From positions 1 to 64,000 of the forward strand of contig JAVTVY010019563.1 in assembly GCA_036873755.1 (NCBI GenBank): a stretch of 64,000 nt of DNA, in the 5' to 3' direction. The notes beneath the pieces are model-generated. The model ran no database searches, had not been told where the DNA came from, and worked only from the letters and a program-made list of their open reading frames with translations. This stretch comes from Hanleya hanleyi (lineage: Eukaryota; Mollusca; Polyplacophora; Lepidopleurida; Hanleyidae). A program made the position numbers and the translations under genes. This document shows, piece after piece, positions 36,610-46,231 of the stretch (positions within the stretch are counted from its first letter, which is position 1; each line of letters begins with the position of its first letter).

Positions 36610-36745
36610 TTTGTAACAGATTCAATTTCGGAGCCCATTTATAGATATTTAGTTTTGTTCTCACAATTAAAGAGATTTTGTAACAGATTCAATTTCGGAG
36701 CCCATTTATAGATATTTAGTTTTGTTCTCACAATTAAAGAGATTT
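36610..36745 (+). repeat. 67-bp direct duplication at the PLE 5' junction
   Basis: TTTGTAACAGATTCAATTTC through AATTAAAGAGAT occurs twice back to back. The second copy leads straight into the RT reading frame, so the duplication lies at or near the truncated PLE start. Confidence 0.85.
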
Positions 36746-38382
36746 TGTGACCTTGATGTGGTGAGTGATAAGGATCTGAAATTACTCCTGATGAAAGGAC
36801 CTAAATATAGAGAGCCAAGAAGAATAAATCTGAAGGCCGACCAGAAGATAGTCCTGTCTGCATTAGAACAGTACGTTATTGATTGGTCTAAGCGAGAAAA
36901 AGTTGAACCTACAGTACTCGCTGATTGGCTGGACCTCACCAAGAGCAAGGTCGTTGAAACAATCCGCCATATTGACAGAAGTACTCTTCCCCAAGCAAAA
37001 CAAGTACTGAGAAACCTCAATTCGCAAGAATTTCTAGCAAATCTCCAGAGTAAATTCGTCATAGTCCCAGCAGACAAAGCTCCGAATAATATAATATTCA
37101 TATGTAAATATTACTATTACCAGGTGCTGGTTAAAGAATTGAGTGTAGACATATCTTCATCAAATACGTCTACTTACTCCCAAACTGCATTTACTCTGGA
37201 AGATTTATTTAACAATCACAAAAAGTTTCTCAGGGAAAGAGGTATTTGTCTTCCAACCAATCATAACGACATACCAAAAATATACTGGACTCCCAAAATG
37301 CATAAATCACCATACAAAGCTAGATTCATAGCTGGTTCTAGAAGCTGCACCACCAAGCTTCTTTCAACTCTATTGACGAGGGCCCTTCAGGAGGTAAAAG
37401 CATTTTGGGAAAGGTATTGCGCCACTATTTCTAAGAACTCTGGCGTGGAATGTATGTGGATATTGAAAAACTCAAAATGTCTTACGGAAGAACTTGATGC
37501 TAAAGGTCACATACCGTACCGACATGTATCCACATGGGATTTCTCGACTCTCTATACTACAATCCCTCATCAGGACCTTATTGACCGTATAAGTTCATTA
37601 ATAGTATCTGTGTTCAAGAAAACTGATCGCAGATATATTAATGTCGGAAGCCATAAAACATTCTTTAGCTCGACTACATACAAGACATATCATTCATGGG
37701 ATGTTTCTTTGTTTATAGAGTTGCTTGAATTTCTCATTAAAAATATCTATGTGAAATTTGGCAACACAATATATCAGCAGCATATAGGTATTCCAATGGG
37801 TACTAATTGTGCACCCTGTTGGCTGACCTGTATCTGTTCTCTTATGAATATGACTATATGCAGGCGCTTTCAAAAACAGATCCATTCAAAGCCCGTTCCT
37901 TCTCATTCACCAAACGCTATATAGACGATCTTCTCGCTGTGGCTAATCGCTATATAAATGACGCAGTGAAGGATATATATCCACCTTCACTGGATTTGAA
38001 GGAAACTACAGATAGCCCTACAGGCACATCTTATTTAGATCCCTATCTCTATAAAAATGAAGCGGGCATTCTCTCTCGTCGACTTTATGACAAAAGAGAT
38101 GATTACAATTTCGACATCGTAAACTATCCCTTTTTGGATAGTAATATTCCAGTGGGACCTGCATATGGCGTATACATATCTCGCTTAGTAGCATTTGCTA
38201 GATCCTGTGTTAAATGTGATGATTTTAACCAACGTCACAAAACATTGTTGCAGAAACTTATAAAACAGGGCTATTCCACCAAGCGCCTCCAATCAAAGTT
38301 TCTCAAATTTGGCGATACATATCGCATGCTGATAGCAAAATACGAACGTAGCGTGCAAGATCTATGGCGCTACGTTTCGTAA
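36677..38382 (+). pseudogene. Penelope-like reverse transcriptase, copy 2 (one frameshift)
   Basis: The frame opens at 36722 with MKGPKYREPRRINLKADQ, VPADKAPNNIIFICK and WTPKMHKSPYKARFIAGS. It continues through STWDFSTLYTTIPHQDLID (RT block A region), GIPMGTNCAP and YIDD (near 37919-37930), and ends LWRYVS at 38382. A single missing C in GCACCC(C)TG near 37814 shifts the frame; copy 1 at 27.4 kb retains the base. No endonuclease follows the RT. In this family it lies 5', so this copy lost it by 5' truncation. The RT would copy the element RNA at nicked chromosomal DNA. Confidence 0.85.
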
Positions 38383-38790
38383 CTTGTGTCTAATTCCGCT
38401 TAACCCGGGGCTAGGGGCCGTATGAACCCATGTACTTCAATATCCTCATGGTACTCATATGAACAGTCACAATCAAAGCGTGACTGAGATACATCATTCT
38501 TTAGATGACGACTTTACAACGAATATTATGGATTATGAATACTGATCAGCGATACGGATTTGATATTTTTGGAACATCATGATGTCTTGCCGGCATCATT
38601 GAAAACTATTGACCGCTTCTCTCTTGCAGGAAACAAGCTTATGTTTATGTATACTATGATTGTCTTTTTTAATTTGGTGCTAATACTGTTATATGGAATA
38701 TGAAATAGGTCTTTGGATTATGGACGCGGATATTCTCTAATGGAGGACGGCTGGATTATGAATGACGGACTAGACGCTTGTAATTTACCC
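38383..38790 (+). mobile_element. PLE 3' tail, copy A, with structured RNA motif
   Basis: Non-coding tail after the RT stop. It carries GTATGA/TCATAT pairing (38420-38425 with 38455-38460) enclosing CCATG/CATGG. Next comes the hairpin CAGTCAC-AATCAAAGC-GTGACTG at 38464-38486 and AGATAC. It ends GACGCTTGTAAT and abuts the Polinton end at 38793. Confidence 0.85.
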
Positions 38791-38792
38791 CT

Positions 38793-40790
38793 AAAATAGG
38801 GGAAACCACCTATCAACCCTAGCCAAAAGGGCTAATATCGGTCCCTGGGCTTATTGGGACCTGCCTATCAAGTCAATGGGGTGGGTGCATGTAAAATTAG
38901 GATTTTTTCCCGAAACTATAAAAAGCGGAATACGGACTTTACCCCTAAAATAGGGGAAAACACCTATCAACTCTAGCCAAAAGGGCTAATATCGGTCCCG
39001 GGCTTATCGGGGCCTGCCTATCCAGTCAATGGGGTGGGTGCATGTAAAATTAGGATTTTTTCCCGAAACTATAAAAAGCGGAATACGGACTTTACCCCTA
39101 AAATAGGGGGAAACCCCTATCAACCCTAGCCAAAAGGGCTAATATCGGTCCCCGGGCTTATCGGGGCCTGTCTATCAAGACAATAGGGTGGGTGCATGTA
39201 AAATTAGGATTGTTTTCCGAAAATATAAAAAGCGGAACTCGGACTTTGTATTATACAATATAAGGGAAAATGCCTGTATGGGGCATGGGGATGGTCATTT
39301 TTTTTCGTGGGCTTTACTATGGGTTGTGGGGTCTCGTTTTCCTCGTCTCACCAAGAAAAACACGATGGGAGGGGTCCCGGAGCGAAGCGGTGAAATTTTT
39401 GGAAAAAGTCAACGAGGTCTGTATATAGGCCTATAGGCTGGCTGTGAGGGGTATAGGTCAACCTGGGAAATTCACACACACGTTCATTGTGATATGGGTT
39501 GTTTGGTCTTGTTTTTCACGTCTCGTCATTTAGAACACGATGGGAAGGGTCCCGGAGCGAAACGGTGAAATTTTGGAAAAGTACCATATAGCCCATATAG
39601 CTCCATACTGGCTATGGGGATATAGGTTCAACCTGGGAAATTCACACACGTTCATTGTGATATGGGTTGTGGGGTCTTGTTTTTCTCGTCTCGTCATTTA
39701 GAACACGATGGGAAGGGTCCCGGAGCGAAACGGTGAAATTTTTGGAAAAAGTTCACCGAGGTCTGTGTATAGGCATATAGGCTGGCTATGGGAGGGATAG
39801 GTCCATCCTGGGAAATTCTCACACGTTCATTGTGATATGGGTTGTTTGGTCTTGTTTTTCACGTCTCACCAAGAAAAACACGATGGGAGGGGTCCCGGAG
39901 CGAAGCGGTGAAATTTTTGGAAAAAGTCAACGAGGTCTGTATATAGGCCTATAGGCTGGCTGTGAGGGGTATAGGTCAACCTGGGAAATTCACACACACG
40001 TTCATTGTGATATGGGTTGTTTGGTCTTGTTTTTCACGTCTCGTCATTTAGAACACGATGGGAAGGGTCCCGGAGCGAAACGGTGAAATTTTTGGAAAAG
40101 TACGATATAGCCCATATAGCTCCATACTGGCTATGGGGATATAGGTTCAACCTGGGAAATTCACACACGTTCATTGTGATATGGGTTGTGGGGTCTTGTT
40201 TTTCTCGTCTCGTCATTTAGAACACGATGGGAAGGGTCCCGGAGCGAAACGGTGAAATTTTTGGAAAAAGTTCACCGAGGTCTGTGTATAGGCATATAGG
40301 CTGGCTATGGGAGGGATAGGTCCATCCTGGGAAATTCTCACACGTTCATTGTGATATGGGTTGTTTGGTCTTGTTTTTCACGTCTCGTCAATTAGAACAC
40401 GATGGGAAGGGTCCCGGAGCGAAACGGTGAATTTTTTGGAAAAGTACCATATAGCTCCATACTGGCTATGAGAGGGATAGGTCCAACCCGGGGAATTCAC
40501 ACACGTTCATTGTGGTATGGGTTGTGGGGTCTTGTTTTTCTCATCTCGTCATTTAGAACACAATGGGAAGGGTCTCGGAGCGAAGCGGTGAATTTTTTGG
40601 AAAAAGTTCACCGACGCTACTTCCGGGTTTCACTAAAACTACCTTCGAACACAGAAGAGTTCCAATGTTCCCCTTAGGCGTAGCAACCGGCCCGGCCCCG
40701 CAGCGCGCGCGGGTTACTCCGGCCGCAGCGCGCGCGCGCGCCTTATCCGGCCGCACGCCTGCGCGGGTGAAGTTCGGATTACCCTAGGCC
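38793..40790 (+). repeat. Left terminal inverted repeat region of the Polinton derivative
   Basis: The outer part has three ~148-bp units (TTACCCCTAAAATAGGGG, CTAGCCAAAAGGGCTAATAT, AAAAGCGGAATACGGACTTT). The inner part has eight ~170-bp units with GTCCCGGAGCGAAACGGTGA and ATTTAGAACACGATGGGAAG. Three inner units form a 518-bp block repeated once (39361-39879 and 39879-40398). A CG-rich alternating stretch at 40690-40770 closes the region. All of it is found inverted at 47.5-48.7 kb. The outermost ~600 bases of the right end have no partner here; the PLE tail lies instead. Confidence 0.85.
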
Positions 40791-40919
40791 ACTGATGGGC
40801 TACTTTCTCCACGGTGTTCGAAGCCAGTTTCACCGAATGCCCACATGTCTGTTATAGCTTTCATGCATTATGCTCATAAAGAAAACACACATTTTGATGA
40901 GATCTCATTTTTTTATTCA

Positions 40920-41105
40920 GTGAACAACAACAAAGTGAGAACAACCACGTGAAAACTGAAGCCCAGAACAGAGGGCTTGTACATTGAAATCGATAAAACG
41001 TAAGCCCAGAACAGGGGGGCTTGAACATTGAAAGAACTTAAGCCCAGAACAGTGGGGCTTGTACATTGAAAGAACTTAAGCCCAGAACGGGGCTTGTACA
41101 TTGAA
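40920..41105. repeat. Four ~45-bp repeats at the 3' end of the protease gene
   Basis: Units of AAGCCCAGAACAGGGGGGCT plus TGTACATTGAAA differ in length. The last overlaps the end of the protease frame, which ends FNVQAPFWA. Possibly a duplicated 3' end of the gene. Confidence 0.75.
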
Positions 41106-41549
41106 ATGATCGGCGGCCCAGTCATATACGAGTACATCGCGGTCCTCGGCCTTGGGGTACTCGTCAAACATCTGTACGATGGTAGATACGGTCCTTCCCC
41201 GGCATCGATGGTACAGGTAAAACAAGCAATATTGTCCGCACACGCTACTGGTCAGGCTTTGCAACGTTTGACTGTTCCAACACCACGTCTCTGTGCCTTG
41301 ATCCATGAAGTCTGTTAAATCGGGATGGAGGGGTGGCAGGCCGTAAGGGTCAAAGCATTCTCCCTGCTGTTCTGTCAAGTACACGCCCACCCAATGTTCA
41401 CCGGGCCGATCCATCGGGTCCGTGTTGAGAACGTAAGCAGCAGGATACACACGGTCTAATGGGAACACATCTCGGGCGAACACCCCTTGAAACATCATAC
41501 GTGTCTCTGGGTCATTCTCCAGCACGGTGGTTATCTGGTCTGTATCCAT
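41076..41549 (-). CDS. Adenain-like cysteine protease of a Polinton
   Basis: From the ATG at 41549 this is 157 codons. A His in GEHWVGVYL (residue 52), an Asp in CFDPYGLPP (residue 68) and a Cys in SSVCGQYCLFYLYH (residue 104) form the His-Asp-Cys triad of the adenovirus/Ulp1 protease fold. Its normal role is to cleave capsid precursors during virion maturation. The ATG lies one base beyond the stop of the capsid gene, so both could be on one transcript. A longer frame to 41609 exists, but it overlaps the capsid gene. The gene appears intact, although the last codons lie in a tandem repeat. Family assignment is firm; activity is untested. Confidence 0.85.
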   Translation of the reverse strand: MDTDQITTVLENDPETRMMFQGVFARDVFPLDRVYPAAYVLNTDPMDRPGEHWVGVYLTEQQGECFDPYGLPPLHPDLTDFMDQGTETWCWNSQTLQSLTSSVCGQYCLFYLYHRCRGRTVSTIVQMFDEYPKAEDRDVLVYDWAADHFNVQAPFWA

Positions 41550-41965
41550 GTTAGGTGGAGAAGTCACACAGGACGTTGCGCGCTTTGTCCACTTGAATGA
41601 TGTTGTCAAACTCGGCGTAGCAGATCACATTGACGGTGCTCCGGAGGGCTCGTGCAAAGTGGATTTCCAACCGTAAATTGCCTTGCTTGGCGATGGTGGG
41701 GGTCAGATCGAAACAGAACAACGTGAATCCGTTCGCGTAGTCCTCCCGACTGATCATATTCCCTTCGTCCTGGTTGATTTGACCGGTGGCTGTAAACAGG
41801 CTCTGATAGGCTCGAATGAAATTCGCGCGCCCAAAGTTCGGTGTTAAGGCCGTGGCTGGGACCTGTTGTCCATCCACATGCAGGGCCACAAAATTGATGC
41901 CGAAATGTTTAAAGTCAAACGGGTTCTCTTGGTAGGCTCCGCTGAAACCGGTATTTTCCACACAG

Positions 41966-42085
41966 GCAAAACCAGCCCAGTACCCTATCCGACGTGTGCA
42001 AACCAAAGTGTTCTCTGCGTCTGCTGGAAATATGAGCGCCAACAAAGAAAATCTGTTCCTGGGGGAACTACCCAAGCGATTGATC
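41966..42085 (+). other. Inverted segment inside the capsid gene
   Basis: The plus strand here reads YPIRRVQTKVFSASAGN and ENLFLGELPKRLILV, conserved capsid sequence that should lie on the minus strand between the flanking capsid pieces. The minus strand through the same bases is not capsid-like and has a stop. Edges are approximate, near GGCAAAACC and CCTGGTGTCC, with short ACAC/GTGT inverted matches. Confidence 0.75.
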
Positions 42086-42173
42086 CTGGTGTCCCAATTG
42101 AACGGCTGGATTCGGTTTCACTTTTCGGACATACAGGACTGCGTCTTGGATGACAATCTTATAGTCAGCTGCA

Positions 42174-42494
42174 TTACAAGCGTCTAGTCCGTCATTCATA
42201 ATCCAGCCGTCGTCCATAGAGAATATCCGCGTCCATAATCCAAAGACCTATTCCATTTCCATATAACAGTATTAGCACCAAATTCAAAAAGACAAAAGTA
42301 TACATAAACATAGGCTTGTTTCCTGCAAGAGAAGCGGTCAACAATTTTCAATGATGCCGGCAAGACATCATGATGTTCCAAAATATCAAATCCGTATCGC
42401 TGATCAGTATTCTTAATCCATAATATTCGTTATAGAGTCGTCATCTAAAAATGATGTACCTCAGTCACGCTTTGATTGTGACTGTTCATATGAT
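42174..42494 (-). mobile_element. PLE 3' tail inserted in the capsid gene
   Basis: It matches the 3' part of the tails at 26.4 and 38.4 kb from the hairpin (CAGTCAC/GTGACTG at 42461-42483) to CGCTTGTAAT. GTAAT occurs at both edges (reverse strand) and may be chance or a short duplication. 5'-truncated, as are the other solo tails. Confidence 0.85.
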
Positions 42495-43146
42495 TACGTC
42501 TACGTTAGTGGCCATCAAGGAGAAGGTCGGAGGCGCCCGTATCAGTCGGATTTTGATGGGGATCTTGGTTCAACAGGTACCGGTCTTGCATGAACATGTC
42601 TGCGTGCAGTCGACCCATGAGATCCACCGAGACGCCGTTCGCGGTCAAATCCTTCCGTTTGTTATATCCCACATTGTCGTTCTCTACGCCCATGTGCTGG
42701 GCTGTGTCCTGGTAGAATAAAGCGGCTGTCAGTTGAGATTTTTTAGCCTCTCACCCATGCGACAACAGCGTCTCGATGTAGGCTCGATAGGGGTACGTGT
42801 TGGTGGAGTCACTGATGAGTTTGTCGCTGAGAAATATATCCACCTGTTGAAACATCGAGTGCAGCCAGAGATTCGTCGGGCCCACCGTTGCTTGGTCCAC
42901 GATTCTGGAGCCATCTCCATTGACGATCTTGGCTTTCACATATAAGTATGTATGGGCTAAATCCACATAGGCCGTATCCGCATTACTGATGGTGAACTCG
43001 ATGGGCCCTGTTTCGTTGATGCTGGAGAGCGGGAGATGCTCCACCCATAATTCCTGTTCGGCACTGGTCTGTGTGGGCGGGACGGTCCACAAATCAAATT
43101 CACTGTTGGTGGAGGGGCAGGACTCTGCGTGGATCAAGGACATGTT

Positions 43147-43515
43147 TTAAGAAAAGATATCCTGGGTCTTCGATGTGCGTCGTCGCTGGGTCGGTCGTCG
43201 ACTGGTGCGTGGTCTCGGTGGTGCAGGTCTTTTATTCCCTACGGTGCGTTGTGCTTTAGCCACCAAGACGCCTCCTGCTTCTTTGGCCCGCCTTTTCAAG
43301 GCTTCTTTGGGTGCCGTACCCCCCAAGACATCACCGGCGACTTGCAGTCCACTGCGTACCGCTTGTTTGCCGATTGCTTTCACCCCACGCGTCACCAAGG
43401 GCAGGAACGTTTTGACGATGCTCCCGAGTATGTTCCCCAGCCCATGTCCTCGTTGCATGCGTGCACCACTAAAGACCGGAAGGCCACCGCCGGCCTATTG
43501 GGCATAATAGTCCAT
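43147..43515 (-). pseudogene. pX-like core/membrane-active protein of the Polinton
   Basis: The clean frame is 103 codons from 43458: a Gly-rich start (MQRGHGLGNILG), an amphipathic stretch (IVKTFLPLVTRGVKAIGKQA) and a very basic tail (PRPRTSRRPTQRRRTSK). The same frame extends upstream to an ATG at 43515 through one TAG at 43495-43497, and the intervening codons (GGGLPVFSGAR) look genuine. The original start was therefore probably 43515. The layout matches small adenovirus pX/pVI-like proteins that bind DNA or disrupt membranes in related elements. It sits four bases upstream of the capsid gene. Confidence 0.6.
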
Positions 43516-43550
43516 ATAGCTTCGTGCATCGCGCTCGTAAGGGACCTTCA

Positions 43551-44326
43551 TTATACAAAGTGGGGAGCACGTGCTTGTCGAAAATGAAGTGTCAGCAACA
43601 CTTTTCCTCGTTCGAATGCCACCGGTCGTCCCGTGTCATCTCTTATATCCACCGTGATAGTGTTGATGTCGGTTTGTCGTACGGGTAGGTAGAGCATGTG
43701 GGTGAAACTGTGGGTGACTTGATCTCCATACGTCTTTTTAATGGGCGCCACCCGTAACAGAGGTGTGTTGATATCGCCCACGATGTGGTTGTCCACCACG
43801 TCCGAGTAGACGTAGAGTCCGTACATACCCAACTTCATATCCATCGGGATCTCGTCTTGGTGGGCGGTGGGACCAGCGAACGTCTGTAGATCGAAACCCA
43901 GCATTTGTTGTAGGATAGGACTCAGTACGACACTCGCGTTGACGGTGACGATAAGCTGTGCCATGTCGTTGTGTGCGTTGTAATCGACGTCCACGTGATT
44001 CGTGAAGGGATAGGTTTGATGGGTTTTGAAGTATTCGTGACCTCCCGTAGAGCCTTATAATGCAACAGTCTTGACAGCCCACCCATGAACTCCTTGGGAG
44101 TATCGTATTGGCCTTCGGGGAGGGTGAGTCGGGTGTCTTTTCCCTCGTACCAGACTTCATTGGCACGCACGTTGTACCACGAGTAAGGGTATCGGATATC
44201 CACGAGGCCACATTCCCAGCGCCCAGGTAAATGCAACGGTTGCGGTAACTGGGTCACGTACTTGGCCAGGGTGTTGTCAGGAAACACATCCAGCGAACTG
44301 TTACTTGGTAGGGTGAGGTAAAACAT
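43551..44326 (-). pseudogene. Polinton minor capsid (penton-like) protein, one frameshift
   Basis: The N-terminal part from 44326 starts MFYLTLPSNSSLDVFPDNTL and includes LPGRWECGLVDIRYPYSWYN. The C-terminal part (43994-43551) includes YGLYVYSDVVDNHIVGD and TITVDIRDDTGRPVAFERG. The two frames overlap and swap near 44000. The sequence fits the single-jelly-roll vertex protein found beside the capsid gene in Polintons and adintoviruses. A TATTAAAA about 35 bases before the start may be its TATA element. Confidence 0.75.
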
Positions 44327-44359
44327 GGCGACTGAGCTGTCCTGCTGCTGCTGTTGGTT

Positions 44360-45145
44360 TTAATAGGTGTTCCAGGCCTTGGGGGATTGTGTCCGGCGTC
44401 GTGTTCGTCGCGTTGACTTGCTACGTGTCACGGCTCTGGAGATGTGGGGTGTCTTGATCAAGGGTGGGTTTTTAAAGGTCTGAAAAGAAGGTGCCCGTTG
44501 TGGTGGTGGTGTTTTGGGGTGTGACTCCGGTTCCCATTCGGATTCCCAAGAAGGTAGTGGGCCACTCGGCGATTGCTGGGTTCGCTGCATAAAGGCCCAG
44601 CGGTGAGGGTTCCTGTGGTACATGCATGTCTTTCAAGCCTTGAGCGAAGACCTCCCATCCTCGAGGATCCGTGTGCGACCTGCGTTTACGCATCAGGTCA
44701 TTCACTAAATCCGTCATGTGGGTCCCGGGGACCACCTGATTCTGTACCAGTAGTTCGTCTTTATCATTCCAAGTCATGTTAGGATTCTGTTTCATCCGTT
44801 GTAATACCAGGCCAGCTTGTTTCTTGAACGATGCAGGTACACTCTTCAGCACTTCGTCTTCTACCCACTGTGGGGCTGTGGGTGGTACCCTGGTAATGGC
44901 AGCTGTTGGAGCGATGCTGAGGTAGGCAGTGTGTCACGTGGTGGTGGTGGTGGTGGTGGGGTAGAGAGGGTTTTGTATTGGTCCATGAACGTCATGTACC
45001 GTTGAAGCGTCTCATTGTACCGTTGTACTTTCTCACTGTCGCTTAACCCCGGTATCTGTAAGATCTGTGCAGGAAGACCTCGGGGGTTAAGCTGAGATAC
45101 GCCCGTATTATATACTCCGTCATGGTCAGCACGTGAATGGTACAA
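44360..45145 (-). pseudogene. Conserved Polinton structural-module protein of unknown function, multiple frameshifts
   Basis: Three open pieces (45145-44861, 44852-44472, 44623-44360) form one protein path: SEKVQRYNETLQRYMTFMD, a proline run, VPASFKKQAGLVLQRMKQNP, VNDLMRKRR and DPRGWEVFAQGLKDMHVPQE, then a basic tail (SRAVTRSKSTRRTRRRT). Frame changes lie near 44880 and 44610, and probably one near the start, because the ATG at about 45125 is out of frame with the body. I have seen this family only in Polinton-like elements; its role is not known. It may be a scaffold or core protein, judging from coiled and basic parts (inference). Confidence 0.55.
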
Positions 45146-45150
45146 GATTT

Positions 45151-45170
45151 GACTGTCTCTCGTATTTATA
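45151..45170 (-). promoter_or_regulatory. Shared Polinton promoter motif, copy 1
   Basis: On the minus strand: TATAAATACGAGAGACAGTC, about 45 bases before the likely start of the preceding gene. A near copy lies at 45736-45755. Confidence 0.65.
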
Positions 45171-45203
45171 GGGAGAACCCCGTGAGATCAAAGGATCGGC
45201 TGG

Positions 45204-45779
45204 TCATGTCACTGGGCTGACTGAGTCTAGCCGGATAATCAATGGCATCATCGCTGGTTCATGGCTAGACATTTGTTCATTGGGTTCTGCCGCCGCTTCA
45301 CTCAGGGCACGAGCCCACTCCAACTGAACAGCTGACCGCTCGTCCGGTGTAAACAGCTGGTCCACAATAGGCACCACTTTCTCGAAGGCTGTCCACAGAT
45401 CGGGGTCTAGGGTGAAGCCTCGCGTAGGGCCTTGGTAACGGCCCAGGCGTGGGAAGAAGGGTCCACGGTATTCGTAGATGGCATTGTCTATGTGGATGAG
45501 GTTTCCGTCGAGCTCACCGCTCAACACCCGTTTAAATTTGGTCCAGCCGTCACGGTGTAGCGCAACCGTATTCGATACGGTCTCAGCGCGCGACCAGCAA
45601 ACATCTCCACGGTCTTCCACGAGGGTGACTTTATCTTCATAGACGTGTAACCCCACCCGGGTGTAAGGGGAAGGATGGCTCGTAGGACTGGTGACATGGT
45701 TGACCCAATGACGAACGGTGAATGACACACACTCTGACTGTCTTTCGTATTTATGGTGAGGTCCCACTTTCAATGCCAC
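45204..45779 (-). pseudogene. PC4-like repeat protein, shorter paralogue
   Basis: The frame contains VALHRDGWTKFKRVLSGELD and GFTLDPDLWTAFEKVVPIVD. The second block, a Leu-x-x-x-x-Trp-x-x-Leu/Phe followed by Val-Pro-x-Val-Asp, is strikingly like the second block of the paralogue at 46.2-46.9 kb and like the C-terminal strand-helix of PC4-type single-strand DNA-binding domains. The ORF starts at 45779, but the promoter motif at 45736-45755 lies inside it. The ATG at 45697 follows that promoter but is in another frame, so a frameshift near the start is likely. A role in DNA binding is inference from fold similarity only. Confidence 0.5.
45736..45755 (-). promoter_or_regulatory. Shared Polinton promoter motif, copy 2
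   Basis: On the minus strand: CATAAATACGAAAGACAGTC. It differs from copy 1 at two of 20 positions and lies about 40 bases before the ATG at 45697. Confidence 0.65.
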
Positions 45780-46096
45780 AGCGCCAGGGTCAATAGGGCA
45801 AAGACTATAGTGAGGCCAACCAGCCGTCGCTGGTTCCGGCGTGAGCGCTCGTGGTCCATAGCCCGAGCATCAAGGATGGCTGTCATAGTCCAGTAGTGGT
45901 GAGTGATGGCACACCTCTCCATCGAGTGCACTCTGTCGAGGACCGCTTCTGTGAACTCTTTCAGGATCTGGCGTCGCCCCTCGTTGTCGTCGCCATCTGC
46001 GAACATGGACCGGACCACTGCTCGGTAACCCGTGAGTGAATTAACCACGGTGGCATGCTGTAAAATGCGAGTCGCATAGGGCTGGATCTCCGTCAT
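45770..46096 (-). CDS. Small single-pass membrane protein of the Polinton, unrecognised
   Basis: 108 codons, apparently intact. A mostly helical, charged body (YRAVVRSMFADGDDNEGRRQ, TEAVLDRVHSMERCAI) is followed by an Arg-rich stop-transfer-like stretch and a C-terminal hydrophobic segment (LVGLTIVFALLTLALW, residues about 92-107). It therefore looks like a tail-anchored membrane protein. It has its own TATA box 48 bases upstream and lies between two PC4-like paralogues. I do not recognise the family. Confidence 0.6.
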   Translation of the reverse strand: MTEIQPYATRILQHATVVNSLTGYRAVVRSMFADGDDNEGRRQILKEFTEAVLDRVHSMERCAITHHYWTMTAILDARAMDHERSRRNQRRLVGLTIVFALLTLALWH

Positions 46097-46143
46097 GGCT
46101 CTGTAACCGTAGAAATGAAGGTGTCGGATCCAGAGGGACGAGT

Positions 46144-46149
46144 TTTATA
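46144..46149 (-). promoter_or_regulatory. TATA box of the membrane-protein gene
   Basis: TATAAA on the minus strand, about 48 bases before the ATG at 46096, within GTCTATAAAACTCGTCC. Confidence 0.55.
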
Positions 46150-46231
46150 GACCATGTCACACATGCGCGCCTAGATGTAGCTCTACGGGTGTAGTCCGTG
46201 ATACGTACTATTCTGATTGGTTATGTGGCTC

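Larger units (their letters stand above)
41551..43143 (-). pseudogene. Polinton major capsid protein (double jelly roll), four lesions
   Basis: The N-terminal 130 codons start at 43143 and include LPLSSINETGPIEFT and DLAHTYLYVKAKIV. A middle part has MGRLHADMFMQDRYLLNQ and the C-terminal part has YQENPFDFKHFGINF and DYANGFTLFCFDLTP. These are hallmarks of the Polinton capsid family (F54H12.2-like in annotated genomes). Lesions: a TGA at 42751-42753 with the frame continuing; a frameshift near 42565; a 320-bp PLE tail at 42174-42494; and a segment of about 120 bases at 41966-42085 lying in the opposite orientation. It follows the pX-like gene and precedes the protease, the usual capsid-module neighbourhood. 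It cannot make a full protein as it stands. Confidence 0.85.

Noticed and set aside
38383..38790. Canonical hammerhead ribozyme in the PLE tail
   Set aside because: No CTGATGA...GAAA pair in the right spacing; the conserved hairpin there has a different design.
39188..40756. ORFs in the Polinton end (for example 40402-40677)
   Set aside because: They repeat with the ~170-bp units and have mirror copies in the other end; no protein signal.
40690..40770. CpG-island promoter
   Set aside because: A CG-alternating run present in both inverted ends; better read as part of the terminal repeat, though promoter use is not excluded.
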